A stretch of DNA of 64,000 bases from Bradyrhizobium tropiciagri (GCF_018130545.1 NZ_JAFCKF010000002.1:1-64000); one strand, 5' to 3'. Positions 1-8,218 are shown, counted from the stretch's first letter. Numbers and translations are program-made. Notes: generated by a model not told the origin, from the letters alone.

Positions 1-144
1 AAGGCCGGCGAGACCTTGGCGGTCGTGGAAGCCATGAAGATGCAGAACGTGCTGCGCGCCGAGCGCGACGGCACGGTGAAGAAGATCCACGCCGCCGCCG
101 GCGCCACGCTCGCGGTCGATGCGCTGATCCTGGAGTTCGCTTAA
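1..144 (+). CDS. Biotin-dependent carboxylase alpha subunit, C-terminal end (partial)
   Basis: The window opens inside a reading frame that ends at a TAA at 142-144. The 47 visible residues form the end of a biotinyl (carrier) domain. They contain the biotinylation motif EAMKM, whose lysine carries biotin, and the usual downstream hairpin. Such a domain at the extreme C-terminus is typical of acetyl-, propionyl- or methylcrotonyl-CoA carboxylase alpha chains, and propionyl-CoA carboxylase is the commonest in rhizobia. The carboxylase and carboxyltransferase parts lie outside the window, so the acyl-CoA substrate cannot be settled here. Confidence 0.85.
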   Translation, partial: KAGETLAVVEAMKMQNVLRAERDGTVKKIHAAAGATLAVDALILEFA

Positions 145-147
145 ACT

Positions 148-261
148 CGTCATTGCGAGCCAACGGGTCGCGCGTATGCGCGCCCGATGATAAACTCCGC
201 GAAGCAATCCATCTCTCCTCAAGCCATGGATTGCTTCGTTACTTCGCTCCTCGCAACGACG
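148..261. repeat. Dispersed palindromic repeat (REP-like)
   Basis: Outer arms CGTCATTGCGAGC (148-160) and GCTCCTCGCAACGACG (246-261) are near reverse complements. Inner arms GCGAAGCAATCCAT (199-212) and ATGGATTGCTTCG (226-238) pair almost perfectly, so the element can fold as a long nested hairpin. Its form resembles the extragenic palindromes I know from Bradyrhizobium genomes; copy number cannot be counted in one window. It sits between the carboxylase end and the next gene and adds an open but non-native extension to that gene's frame. Confidence 0.75.
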
Positions 262-278
262 TGGATGGAGAGGGACAC

Positions 279-1145
279 ATGGCCTTCCGCAAACGCCGCG
301 AAGCACTGCGATCGATTCTCAATGGCTCGACCTGCATCCGTCCCGGATCGGTCTATGACGCGACCTCGGTCCGGATTGCGGAAGATCTCGGCTTTGAGCT
401 CGGCATGTTCGGCGGCTCGGTGGCCTCGCTCGCGGTGCTCGGCGATCCCGACATTGCGCTGATCACGCTGACCGAGTTCGCCGAGCAGATCCGCCGCATG
501 TCGCGGGCGTCGACCTTGCCGGTGCTGGTCGATGCCGACCACGGCTACGGCAACGCGCTCAATGTCCGCCGCACCGTCCAGGAAGTGGAAGCCGCTGGCG
601 CCGCAGGCCTCACCATCGAGGACACGCTGCTGCCGCAGGCGTTCGGCCAGGCCAAGACGCAACTGATCTCGCTGGAGGAGGGCGTCGGCAAGATGAAGGC
701 GGCGCTCGACGGCCGCAGCGATCCGTCGCTCGTCATCCTCGGCCGCACCGGCGCGGTCTCGATCACCAATCTTGACGATGCGATCGCACGCGCGCGGGCC
801 TATGAGGCGGTGGGTGTCGACGGGTTGTTCTTCACCGGCATCAAATCGCGCGGCGAACTCGAGGCGATTTCGGCCGCGACGACGCTGCCGATCGTGCTCG
901 GCGGGGCGCCGGAGGAGATGACCGCGCTGGACTATCTCGCGAGCCAGCGCGTCAGGATCGCGCTGCAGGGCCACGCGCCGTTCGCGGCCGCAACCCAGGC
1001 GGTCTATGAGACGCTGAAGGCGCTGCGCGAAGGCGCCTCGCCGAAGAACCTCAAGGGCATTGCCTCGTCCGAACTGACCAGCCGCGTGATGCGCGAGGCG
1101 GAAACCAAGGCGCGCAGCGGCGAGTTCCTCGGCCTGAAGAAGTGA
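279..1145 (+). CDS. Oxaloacetate decarboxylase-type PEP mutase/isocitrate lyase superfamily protein
   Basis: This 288-residue TIM-barrel enzyme belongs to the PEP mutase/isocitrate lyase superfamily. The text FGGSVASLAVLGDPDIALI followed by DADHGYGNALNV, TIEDTLLP and the late QGHAPF motif matches the branch that includes Pseudomonas PA4872, shown to decarboxylate oxaloacetate. The metal-binding aspartate/glutamate pattern (DADHG, TIED) and the late histidine are present. I chose ATG 279 (MAFRKRREAL) because the frame upstream lies within the palindromic repeat and has no family similarity; length then fits the family. Its stop overlaps the GTG of the acylphosphatase gene, so the two are translationally coupled. 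Confidence 0.8.
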   Translation: MAFRKRREALRSILNGSTCIRPGSVYDATSVRIAEDLGFELGMFGGSVASLAVLGDPDIALITLTEFAEQIRRMSRASTLPVLVDADHGYGNALNVRRTVQEVEAAGAAGLTIEDTLLPQAFGQAKTQLISLEEGVGKMKAALDGRSDPSLVILGRTGAVSITNLDDAIARARAYEAVGVDGLFFTGIKSRGELEAISAATTLPIVLGGAPEEMTALDYLASQRVRIALQGHAPFAAATQAVYETLKALREGASPKNLKGIASSELTSRVMREAETKARSGEFLGLKK

Positions 1146-1441
1146 GCGGCGTGATCCGCCACGTCACGATCACCGGCCGCGTCCAGGGCGTCGGTTATCG
1201 CGCCTGGGTTCACGAAAGCGCAACCGCACGCGGCCTCGAAGGCTGGGTCCGCAACCGCCGCGACGGTAGCGTCGAGGCGGTATTTTCCGGCCCCGACGAC
1301 GTCGTCGCCGACATGATCAAGGCATGCGGCCGCGGTCCGTTCTCGGCGCGGGTCGACCGCGTGCAGGCCGATGCCGGCACGTCCGACCTGCTGAACCTGC
1401 GCGGGGCAGGCGAGCGGTTCGCCTTCCTTCCGACGGTCTAG
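1142..1441 (+). CDS. acyP: Acylphosphatase
   Basis: A 99-residue protein with the acylphosphatase signature GRVQGVGYRAW near residues 9-19, holding the phosphate-binding loop and catalytic arginine. The second signature, GWVRNRRDGSVEAVFSG, supplies the catalytic asparagine. The enzyme hydrolyses carboxyl-phosphate bonds such as acetyl phosphate in the cytosol. It starts at GTG 1142, overlapping the upstream TGA by four bases. Its end overlaps the convergent methyltransferase gene by four bases. Family length is normal. Confidence 0.92.
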   Translation: MSGVIRHVTITGRVQGVGYRAWVHESATARGLEGWVRNRRDGSVEAVFSGPDDVVADMIKACGRGPFSARVDRVQADAGTSDLLNLRGAGERFAFLPTV

Positions 1442-2250
1442 GCGGCTGAGATCACCAGCGCCTGAATCTTTCCGTCGAGTGGGCCGTTGCCGAATCGGCG
1501 CGCCAGCGCTTCCGCCACGCGCTCTGTCGCAGCCTCGAGACCCGGTTGACCCTGGGCTTCGATCTCGCCGCGCATGGGCGTTCCCTGGCAGTAGGCGATG
1601 GCGACATCCAGAGGCGAGGCGGCGGGACTGCGTTGGGTGACCAGCTCGATCGCGATGTCGCGAAAGCCTGCTGCGGTCAGGTCGGCGCGGATGCGCGCGG
1701 GATCGTGATAGCCATGCGGCGTCCGCGCCATGAATTGCGGTGTGTTGTCTGGAAACACCTGGAACATCGTCTGCTGCATCACGTCGGCGAAATCGTTCTC
1801 CTCGATCCTGTCCCAGACGTTGAAGACGTACCGTCCGCCGGGCCTGATCACACGCCGCGCCTCGGCATAACCCTTGACACGGTCGGGAAAGAACATCGCG
1901 CCGAACTGGCAGGCGACGACGTCGAAGTTCGCATCGCCAAACGGCAGCGACAGTGCGTCGGCCTGCTGCCATCGGATGTTCGTCTTGTCCGCGAGGTGCG
2001 TCTTCGCCTGCGCCAGCATCGGTTCGTTGAGATCGGTCGCAGTGATATTCGTATCCGGCAATTCCGCAGCCAGGACGGTCGTGACGGCACCGGTGCCGGC
2101 CGCGATCTCCAGCAGGTCGCGCGGCCGGTGGCCCTTGATGCGCTGCGCGAGATCGCGGGCATAGGGCGCAAAGATCATCGGCACCATGAGCCGGTCGTAG
2201 AGCTGCGGGACCGATCCCGCGAAGACCTTGTCGGAAAGGGGAGCCGTCAT
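1438..2250 (-). CDS. Class I SAM-dependent methyltransferase
   Basis: A protein of about 270 residues with a Rossmann-type methyltransferase core. Motif I is LLEIAAGTGAVTTVLA, motif II has the acidic ATDLNEPML, and DALSLPFGDANFDVVAC corresponds to the UbiE/type-11 post-I region. I prefer ATG 2250 (MTAPLSDK) over the ATG two codons upstream because GAGGG sits seven bases before it. Substrate cannot be read from sequence. It is divergent from the GbsR-type regulator at 2423, so that regulator may control it. Confidence 0.8.
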   Translation of the reverse strand: MTAPLSDKVFAGSVPQLYDRLMVPMIFAPYARDLAQRIKGHRPRDLLEIAAGTGAVTTVLAAELPDTNITATDLNEPMLAQAKTHLADKTNIRWQQADALSLPFGDANFDVVACQFGAMFFPDRVKGYAEARRVIRPGGRYVFNVWDRIEENDFADVMQQTMFQVFPDNTPQFMARTPHGYHDPARIRADLTAAGFRDIAIELVTQRSPAASPLDVAIAYCQGTPMRGEIEAQGQPGLEAATERVAEALARRFGNGPLDGKIQALVISAA

Positions 2251-2387
2251 ATGCATTCCCTCGCAAAAAGCGGACGGCCGTCGTGGCCGTCACGGGCAGA
2301 AGCCGCCTCCGAAGTATGGCCCAGCGATCCGCCTGCGCCAACGCCTCGAATCGTGTCGTAGCCCATCCCGCAGGTCGGCCGCGGTCC

Positions 2388-2434
2388 TTGACTTTCGCTC
2401 CGAATAGTCTGATATTTCTGTCATGACAGAAATA
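2388..2434 (+). promoter_or_regulatory. Promoter with a perfect 22-bp palindrome covering the start codon of the GbsR-type gene
   Basis: TTGACT (2388-2393) and GATATT (2411-2416) are spaced by 17 bases, a good housekeeping promoter. A perfect inverted repeat follows: half-site TATTTCTGTCA at 2413-2423 directly abuts its reverse complement at 2424-2434, centred on the ATG at 2423. A start seven bases past the -10 would fall on the ATG itself. This fits autorepression by the encoded regulator and a leaderless transcript. No Shine-Dalgarno sequence precedes the ATG. Confidence 0.65.
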
Positions 2435-2980
2435 ACCGCCAAGAAAAAACTTCCCGCAGCCGTCGAGCGCTTCATCCTGCATTGGGGCGACATGGGCGAC
2501 CAATGGGGCGTCAACCGCTCGGTCAGCCAGATCCACGGGCTGCTCTACCTCGCCGAAGCGCCGATGACTGCGGAGGACATCGCCGACACGCTCGGCATGG
2601 CGCGCTCCAACGTCTCCAACTCGATCAAGGAGCTGCTGTCCTGGGGATTGATCCGGCGGGTGCCGATCCTCGGTGACCGTCGCGACCACTTCGAGGCCGA
2701 GACCGACATCTGGGAGGTGGCGGCCAGGATCGCGGCGGGGCGCAAGGAGCGCGAGATCGATCCGGCGCTTACGGCGCTGCGTGCCTGCGTCTCCGACGCG
2801 GCCGACGATCCGGCGATCTCTCCGCTCGCCAGCAAGCGGCTCAAGGAGATGTTGACTTTCACTGAGCTGGTCGACCGCTGGTACACGCAGATGCTGAACG
2901 TGCCGCGGCCGCGCCTGGTCGCGCTGATCAAGCTCGGCGAGAAGATCGTGAGTTTCCTGCCGACAGGCAGGGCCAAATAG
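2423..2980 (+). CDS. GbsR/MarR-family transcriptional regulator
   Basis: A 185-residue winged-helix protein. The segment MTAEDIADTLGMARSNVSNS is the DNA-recognition helix-turn-helix, followed by a wing around RRVPILGDRRDHFEAE. The HWGDMGDQWGVNRSVSQIHG start is characteristic of GbsR-like MarR regulators. It heads a four-gene run with the DUF4166, epimerase-fusion and small membrane genes (gap 26 bases, then overlap). Because a perfect palindrome overlaps its own start codon, self-repression is likely. The inducer is unknown. Confidence 0.85.
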   Translation: MTEITAKKKLPAAVERFILHWGDMGDQWGVNRSVSQIHGLLYLAEAPMTAEDIADTLGMARSNVSNSIKELLSWGLIRRVPILGDRRDHFEAETDIWEVAARIAAGRKEREIDPALTALRACVSDAADDPAISPLASKRLKEMLTFTELVDRWYTQMLNVPRPRLVALIKLGEKIVSFLPTGRAK

Positions 2981-3006
2981 GGACGGCGGCGTAACGGGAG
3001 TGTGCG

Positions 3007-3672
3007 ATGGCGTCAGCAAGGATATCCACCTTAAAGACCGCGCCGGCTTCCGATACCAAACTGCTCGACGATCACCGCTTTCGCGCATTGCTGTCGGACG
3101 AGGATTGGGGCCGCCTGCCGGTCGCGATCTGGCGGCGTTTCTCGAAACGGTTCGAGGACGGCAACACTGTCGTCTATGTCGGCGAGGTCGAGGAAGCCTT
3201 CAGCAGCCGCGCCGGCTGGTGGCTGGCACAGGCCGCGCGGCTGATCGGCGGCCCGCTTCCGACCGGCAATGAGACCGGCGTGCCGATGATCGTCACGGTC
3301 ACCGAGGACGCCGCAAGCGGCGGCCAGGTCTGGACCCGGATCTGCGCGCGCCGCGACGGCTTTCCGCAGGTGATCCATTCCGCCAAGCGCTTTGCCGGGC
3401 CGACCGGGCTCGAGGAATATGTCGGCTTCGGCGTCAGCATGGCGCTGCGGATCGCGGTCGAGCATGAAGCGCTGGTGTTCCGCAGTGTCGGCTATTCGCT
3501 GCAGCTCGGTCCGTTTCGCCTGCCGCTGCCCGCATGGCTGACGCCCGGCGATCTCACCGTGACCCATTCCGATCTTGGCTGCGGCGACTTCCGCTTCACG
3601 CTGGAGATCATCCACCCGCGTTTCGGCCGGCTGCTCCGTCAGTCTGCCATGTTCAGGGAGGCCACATCATGA
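3007..3672 (+). CDS. DUF4166 domain protein
   Basis: A 221-residue soluble protein of unknown function. The middle and end (VWTRICARRDGFPQVIHS, YVGFGVSMALRIAVEHEALV, GDFRFTLEIIHPRFGRLLRQ) match my memory of DUF4166. No catalytic motif is evident. It follows the GbsR-type gene at 26 bases and its TGA overlaps the ATG of the next gene (ATGA), so the two are probably made together. DUF4166 partners with SDR/epimerase proteins elsewhere, which fits here. Confidence 0.75.
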   Translation: MASARISTLKTAPASDTKLLDDHRFRALLSDEDWGRLPVAIWRRFSKRFEDGNTVVYVGEVEEAFSSRAGWWLAQAARLIGGPLPTGNETGVPMIVTVTEDAASGGQVWTRICARRDGFPQVIHSAKRFAGPTGLEEYVGFGVSMALRIAVEHEALVFRSVGYSLQLGPFRLPLPAWLTPGDLTVTHSDLGCGDFRFTLEIIHPRFGRLLRQSAMFREATS

Positions 3673-5105
3673 CGCCACTGCTTTGGACCTTGGTCACGAT
3701 CCAGATCGCGATGGGTGCGTTCGATACCTTTTATCATCACGAGTTCACCGAGCGGCTGGCGTGGCGTCCGTCGCAGCGCCATGAGCTTAGGCTGCACAGC
3801 GTGCGCAACATGCTCTATGCGCTGCTGTTCCTGGTGCTCGGCTGGCTGGAGGTGCACGGCATTCTGGCGATCGCCATCATGGCCGTGCTGGTCATCGAGG
3901 TCGTCATCACGCTGATGGATTTCGTCGAGGAGGATTTGAGCCGAAAGCTGCCGCCGAGCGAGCGGATCAATCACACGCTGCTCGCAATCAACTACGGCGC
4001 CATCCTCGTGCTGCTGGTGCCGGTGCTGATCGGCTGGGCGATGTTGCTGACGGCCGTTGTGCCGGCCTATGCGGGCTTCCTGAGTGTGTTCGCGACCGCC
4101 GCGGCCTTCGGTGCCGCGTTGTTCGGCGCGCGGGACTTTGCCGCAGCAAGGCGCTTGGGGCGGATGGTCAGCGTGCCGGCCGCAGAGCTGGTCGAGAAAT
4201 TGCCGGCGCGGCAGACCGTGCTGGTGACCGGCGCGACCGGCTTCATCGGCAGCCGCCTGGCCGCGAGCCTCACCGCGTCAGGTCATCAGGTGATTGCGCT
4301 GATCCGCAATCCCGCGAAGACGGAGATGCTGCCGCCACCGGTGACGCTGATCACGGGCCTCGACCAGCTGCCTGCCGATACAGGGATTGACGCCATCGTC
4401 AATCTCGCCGGCGAGCCGATCGGCAACGGCCTGTGGACTGAGGCCAAGCGCCGCAAGATCATCGCCTCGCGGATCGGCATGACGGCCGACGTCGTCAAGC
4501 TGATCGCGCGGCTCGAACGCAAGCCGTCGGTGCTGGTGAGCGGCTCCGCGATCGGCTGGTACGGGCTCTGGCAGGACCAGGTGCTGACGGAGTCGGCGAA
4601 ATCCCACGCCTGCTTCAGTCATGAACTATGCGAGGCCTGGGAGAATGCCGCGAAGCCCGCCGCCGATCACGGCGTGCGCGTGGCGACTTTGCGGATCGGT
4701 CTCGTGGTCGGCACCGAGGGCGGCTTCATCACGCGGATGCTGACGCCGTTCGAATTCGGCCTCGGCGGGCCGCTCGGCTCGGGCAGGCAATGGATGTCGT
4801 GGATCGAGCGCGACGATCTGGTGCGCCTGATTGCACATGTGATCGCGAAGCCCGAACTCTCGGGGCCGATCAACGCCACGGCGCCGATCCCGGTGACCAA
4901 CACGAAATTCACCGAAGAGCTGGGGCGCCGGCTGCACCGGCCCGCGATCTTCCGTGTTCCTGCCGCGCTGCTGCGCACGGTGGGTGGCGACTTCGCCAAC
5001 GAGCTCTTGCTCGGTGGCCAGCGCGTGCTGCCGAACAAGGCGCTGAGCAACGGCTTTGTGTTCCGGCACGAAACCCTGCGCAGCGCATTCGAGGCGATCC
5101 TGTAG
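3669..5105 (+). CDS. Membrane domain fused to TIGR01777-type NAD-dependent epimerase
   Basis: A 478-residue fusion. Residues about 1-180 carry four or five hydrophobic segments with His-rich connectors (FYHHE at 22-25, RHELRLHSVR, SERINHTLL). Residues about 190-478 are an atypical SDR epimerase: VLVTGATGFIGSRLAASL is the NAD(P)-binding loop, VNLAGEPIGNGLWTEAKRRK is a TIGR01777 hallmark, and the C-terminus has the DUF1731-like ALLRTVGGDFANELLLGGQRV. I start at ATG 3669, which overlaps the upstream TGA. The substrate of this family (YfcH, SDR39U1 relatives) is unknown. The His pattern in the membrane part could bind metal, but that is inference. Confidence 0.82.
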   Translation: MTPLLWTLVTIQIAMGAFDTFYHHEFTERLAWRPSQRHELRLHSVRNMLYALLFLVLGWLEVHGILAIAIMAVLVIEVVITLMDFVEEDLSRKLPPSERINHTLLAINYGAILVLLVPVLIGWAMLLTAVVPAYAGFLSVFATAAAFGAALFGARDFAAARRLGRMVSVPAAELVEKLPARQTVLVTGATGFIGSRLAASLTASGHQVIALIRNPAKTEMLPPPVTLITGLDQLPADTGIDAIVNLAGEPIGNGLWTEAKRRKIIASRIGMTADVVKLIARLERKPSVLVSGSAIGWYGLWQDQVLTESAKSHACFSHELCEAWENAAKPAADHGVRVATLRIGLVVGTEGGFITRMLTPFEFGLGGPLGSGRQWMSWIERDDLVRLIAHVIAKPELSGPINATAPIPVTNTKFTEELGRRLHRPAIFRVPAALLRTVGGDFANELLLGGQRVLPNKALSNGFVFRHETLRSAFEAIL

Positions 5106-5116
5106 AGGAGGGCACG

Positions 5117-5542
5117 ATGTCCAGTACCTGTTCGCGCGCATTCGGAGGTTGGTTGGCGGGCTGCGGCGCCGCGACCGCGGTGATCTCCGCCGTCGGCCAG
5201 ACCTTTCTGATGGTGGCGTCCCACGGCGATGTCCCTCGGCTGCTCTACGGTATCGTCGTGCTGCTGCTTCCGTCAGCCGTGGTCTTCGTCATCACCTGTC
5301 TGCTTACCGCAATTCCTGCGGCAATGGTCGTCTGGCTCACTGAGGAGTTCCAGATCCGGGCTGCCGGCTTCTTCGCTTGCGCCGGCGCTGCGATCGGCGC
5401 GTTGAGCATCAGCGTGCTGGTCCGCTCACCGGCTGTCTGGACATCAGGGCTTGTTTGTCTGTTCGTCGCGGCTGGATGTATCGCGGGCCTGACCTACTGG
5501 TTCGTCATGGGCGAACTGGCGGCCCGCGAGGACTCGATATGA
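5117..5542 (+). CDS. Small multi-pass membrane protein, unknown
   Basis: A 141-residue protein with four hydrophobic segments (about residues 15-35, 42-70, 80-100, 112-132) and short loops. No family is recognised. ATG 5117 is preceded by GAGGAGGG at good spacing. It lies 11 bases after the epimerase fusion and looks like the last gene of the GbsR-led operon. Function unknown. Confidence 0.6.
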   Translation: MSSTCSRAFGGWLAGCGAATAVISAVGQTFLMVASHGDVPRLLYGIVVLLLPSAVVFVITCLLTAIPAAMVVWLTEEFQIRAAGFFACAGAAIGALSISVLVRSPAVWTSGLVCLFVAAGCIAGLTYWFVMGELAAREDSI

Positions 5543-5560
5543 CCCATGCGGATGCTCACA

Positions 5561-6418
5561 CTACGCCGCGGACGCCACGCTCCGGAACGTCGCAGCCAGC
5601 GTTCGCAACGCCGCCAGCTTTGCAGGATCGCTGACCTTCGAATGTAGCATCACCTTTGACGCACCGAGCCGCGGCAGCTTGTGGGTTGGGCCGATGTCGA
5701 TCAGGCCAGGCGGCGCGATGCGGCGGACGAGGGGCGCGACCGCAAGCCCTGCGAGCGCAGCCGCGACCACAGCGGTGACGCCGCCGCCGACGAAGCTTTC
5801 GCTCCAGGCGATGCCGGCCTTGTCGAGCGCACGCACGGCCAGGGCGCGCACGCCGCAGGGCGGTGCGAGGCTCGCCAGCGGCAAGGCATCGCCGCGCGGC
5901 CAGACGAAGCGCTTGGCGGCGAACCAGCCGAATTCGTCTTCAGCCAGTTTCTCGCCGCCGCGCCGGCTGCCCTCCTGGCGCACGATCACGGCGTCGAGTT
6001 CGCCGGCATCGTAGGCATCGAGCATCTCGCGGGAGAAGCCGATGGTCACGGACAGTGCAAGCTGCGAGGCCATCGCGTGCAGCCGTTCCAGTAATGGTAC
6101 CAGCTCAGGACCTGCGGCGTGATCGCTGATCCCGAGGGTGAGTTGCTGCCGCGCCGGCTCCTCGCCGGATAGCGCGCGATCATGCACCTCGATCAGCGCG
6201 CGGGCGTGGTGCAGGAAGGCCGCACCATCGGCGGTCAGCCGCACCGCGCGCGGCGAGCGCTCGACCAGCCGCTTGCCGAGCACGGTTTCCAGCCGCTGCA
6301 ATTTCATGCTGATCGCGGCCTGCGTGGTGCCGAGCGCTTCGGCAGCGCGGGTAAAGCCCTGCAACTCGGCGACCAGGAGGAAGGCCTGCACGGTGTCGAT
6401 GTCGAGCGTGGTTGTCAT
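5561..6418 (-). CDS. LysR-family transcriptional regulator
   Basis: A 285-residue LysR regulator. Residues 1-60 form the winged helix (GFTRAAEALGTTQAAISMKL is the helix-turn-helix), and the rest is the two-lobed effector domain. The frame opens at a TTG two codons earlier, but ATG 6418 (MTTTLDIDTVQAF) fits the family. It is divergent from the tautomerase gene 114 bases away, the classic arrangement for a LysR protein controlling its neighbour. Effector unknown. Confidence 0.87.
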   Translation of the reverse strand: MTTTLDIDTVQAFLLVAELQGFTRAAEALGTTQAAISMKLQRLETVLGKRLVERSPRAVRLTADGAAFLHHARALIEVHDRALSGEEPARQQLTLGISDHAAGPELVPLLERLHAMASQLALSVTIGFSREMLDAYDAGELDAVIVRQEGSRRGGEKLAEDEFGWFAAKRFVWPRGDALPLASLAPPCGVRALAVRALDKAGIAWSESFVGGGVTAVVAAALAGLAVAPLVRRIAPPGLIDIGPTHKLPRLGASKVMLHSKVSDPAKLAALRTLAATFRSVASAA

Positions 6419-6430
6419 GATCAATAATCG

Positions 6431-6455
6431 TTATCATTGCTATACATAGAGATAA
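6431..6455. promoter_or_regulatory. Candidate LysR operator between regulator and tautomerase gene
   Basis: In the short divergent gap, TTATC (6431-6435) is inverted as GATAA (6451-6455). Inside it CTAT-AC-ATAG (6440-6449) forms a second dyad. The region is AT-rich against a GC-rich background. LysR proteins bind interrupted dyads in such gaps, so this is a plausible but unproven site. Confidence 0.4.
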
Positions 6456-6532
6456 GATACCAAGATGATGCGGGAAGGTCTAGCTAGAGGAGGCGCGATT
6501 GACCGCGCCAACCGAATTCAAGGAGACCGATC

Positions 6533-6958
6533 ATGCCCCTCATCACCGTCACCTACGCGACCTCCCGCCAGTCGCCGTCGCTGAAGTCCGATATCGCCGC
6601 CGCCGTGTCGGAGCTCACCGCAAAGATCCTGCACAAGGACCCCAAGGTCACCGCGATCATCGTGAAGTCCGCCGACGCCGCCGACTGGTTCGCCGGCGGC
6701 AAGTCGCTCGCCGAGCAGGGGCTCGCGAGCTACTGGCTCGACATCCACGTCACCGAAGGCACCAACACCAAGGACGAGAAGGCGGCCTATCTCGCCGCGC
6801 TGTTCAAGCGGATGCGCGAACTGCTTGGGCCGCTTCACACCGAGAGCTACGCCCATGTCGACGAGGTGAAGGGCGATGCCTACGGCTTCGGTGGCCTGAC
6901 CCAGGAGCGCCGCTACATCGCCGGCAAGCTCGAGGTCGCGCCGCAGAAGGCCGCGTGA
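6533..6958 (+). CDS. Tautomerase-family protein (4-oxalocrotonate tautomerase-like, two-domain length)
   Basis: A 141-residue protein starting MPLITVTY; after Met removal, Pro1 is the catalytic base of the tautomerase superfamily. At about twice the length of a single 4-OT subunit it resembles the fused two-domain members. The start is preceded by AAGGAG. It likely acts on an enol/keto or halogenated small acid in the cytosol. Divergence from the LysR gene suggests induction by its substrate. The exact reaction cannot be assigned. Confidence 0.75.
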   Translation: MPLITVTYATSRQSPSLKSDIAAAVSELTAKILHKDPKVTAIIVKSADAADWFAGGKSLAEQGLASYWLDIHVTEGTNTKDEKAAYLAALFKRMRELLGPLHTESYAHVDEVKGDAYGFGGLTQERRYIAGKLEVAPQKAA

Positions 6959-6962
6959 AGTC

Positions 6963-7691
6963 TTAGGACGTCGCTTCCGGCAGGTGGGCTGCGGTGTCGC
7001 CGAACACTTCGGCGAACGCCTGCCGGAGCGCGACGTCGACGTCGGCCATCGTGACCGGCAGCCCGAGATCGACCAGCGAGGTGACGCCGTAGCGCGGATC
7101 GACCACGCCGCACGGCACGATCGCCTGGAAGTGCGACAAATCCGGCTCGACATTGATCGCGATGCCGTGGAACGAGACCCAGCGACGCAGCCGCACACCG
7201 ATCGCGGCGATCTTGTCCTCGTAGTCTTGCCCCTTGTCCGGGCGCTTCACCCAGACCCCGACGCGGTCCTCGCGGCGCTCACCGCGGACGTTGAAGGCGG
7301 CCAGCGTGCGGATGATCCATTCCTCCAGCGAGGCGACGTAGGCCCGCACATCCGGCCGGCGCCGCTTGAGGTCGAGCATCACATAGCCGACGCGCTGGCC
7401 CGGTCCGTGATAGGTGACCTGGCCGCCGCGGCCGCTCTGGAAGATCGGAAAGCGCGGATCGAGCAGGTCGCCGGCCTTGCCGCTGGTGCCGGAGGTGTAG
7501 AGCGGTGGGTGCTCCAGCAGCCAGACCAGCTCAGGCGCCGATCCGTCGGCGATCGCCGCCACCCGCGCGTCCATCGCGGCGAGAGAATCGGGGTAGGGCA
7601 CCGGACGGTCCGCAATCCGCCATTCGACCGCTTCACCGCCCGAAGGGTGGGCAAAGGTCGTCAAATCGAGGCTTTGGCGGTCGTTAACCAT
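6963..7691 (-). CDS. lipB: Octanoyltransferase (lipoyl-protein ligase B)
   Basis: A 242-residue LipB. It transfers octanoyl from acyl carrier protein to lipoyl domains of 2-oxoacid dehydrogenases and the glycine cleavage system. The signature [20 protein letters not shown] is present. [22 protein letters not shown] holds the catalytic lysine, and IVPCGV holds the acyl-accepting cysteine. Length is normal for alphaproteobacteria. It ends four bases after the convergent tautomerase gene. Confidence 0.95.
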   Translation of the reverse strand: MVNDRQSLDLTTFAHPSGGEAVEWRIADRPVPYPDSLAAMDARVAAIADGSAPELVWLLEHPPLYTSGTSGKAGDLLDPRFPIFQSGRGGQVTYHGPGQRVGYVMLDLKRRRPDVRAYVASLEEWIIRTLAAFNVRGERREDRVGVWVKRPDKGQDYEDKIAAIGVRLRRWVSFHGIAINVEPDLSHFQAIVPCGVVDPRYGVTSLVDLGLPVTMADVDVALRQAFAEVFGDTAAHLPEATS

Positions 7692-7751
7692 TGGCTAACC
7701 CTAACGTGGTCAGGTGAACCCACAATTTAGTTCCCGTTCGGCGGTTCAGAA

Positions 7752-7997
7752 GTGCCCACGCTCGATAAAGTCAGCGTCGATCTCATGGTGGTCCTCGGTA
7801 CCACCACCATGCCGATTCACCAGGTCATGCGGCTGTCCCGCGGCGCCATCATCGAACTGGATGCCACCGAGGCCGACGAGGTCAAGATCCTCGCCAACAA
7901 CCTGCCGGTGGCCAGCGGCGTGGTTCTGGTCGACCGCAACCGGATTGCGGTCGAGGTCAAGCAAATGCTGCCGAAATCTCCCGGCGTTCGCAGTTAA
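7752..7997 (+). CDS. FliN-like SpoA-domain protein
   Basis: An 81-residue protein that is almost only a SpoA (surface presentation of antigens) domain. MPIHQVMRLSRGAIIELD and VASGVVLVDRNRIAVEV match the C-terminal domain of the flagellar switch protein FliN. The start is GTG 7752, the only start that keeps the whole domain. It is isolated from flagellar genes here and much shorter than a full FliN. A role in the flagellar C-ring is possible but not shown. Confidence 0.75.
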   Translation: MPTLDKVSVDLMVVLGTTTMPIHQVMRLSRGAIIELDATEADEVKILANNLPVASGVVLVDRNRIAVEVKQMLPKSPGVRS

Positions 7998-8088
7998 TTC
8001 GCGCATTAATCGCCTTGTCCCTGCATGCATGATTTGTTACATGGCCCCGTCGATGCGGCGGCGCCCTAGGGTTCCATCCGGCATCCCA

Positions 8089-8173
8089 GCGCTCGTGGCG
8101 GAATTGGTAGACGCGCTGCCTTGAGGTGGCAGTGGGTAACACCGTGGGGGTTCGAGTCCCTCCGAGCGCACCA
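8089..8173 (+). tRNA. tRNA-Leu (anticodon GAG)
   Basis: Acceptor stem GCGCTCG (8089-8095) pairs with CGAGCGC (8163-8169), followed by an encoded ACCA end. The anticodon stem CTGCC/GGCAG encloses loop TTGAGGT, giving anticodon GAG at 8123-8125. A long variable arm, GTGGGTAACACCGTGGGG, is typical of leucine tRNA. The T arm is GGTTCGAGTCC. The gene is complete. Its 3' side borders a relic mobile region, so it probably served as an attachment site. Confidence 0.96.
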
Positions 8174-8218
8174 TAAACCCACATTTCGCATTGAAATTAT
8201 TGGGATTTTTTCCGGGTG

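Noticed and set aside
1004-3088. Very long minus-strand open frame (694 codons) across several genes
   Set aside because: It is antisense to acyP and gbsR-type genes and in another frame of the methyltransferase; composition is Arg/Asp/Gly-rich low-complexity text typical of shadow frames in GC-rich DNA.
5375-5634. Small Arg-rich plus-strand frame after the membrane protein
   Set aside because: It overlaps the 5117-5542 gene in another frame and the end of the LysR gene in antisense; no start signal or family support.
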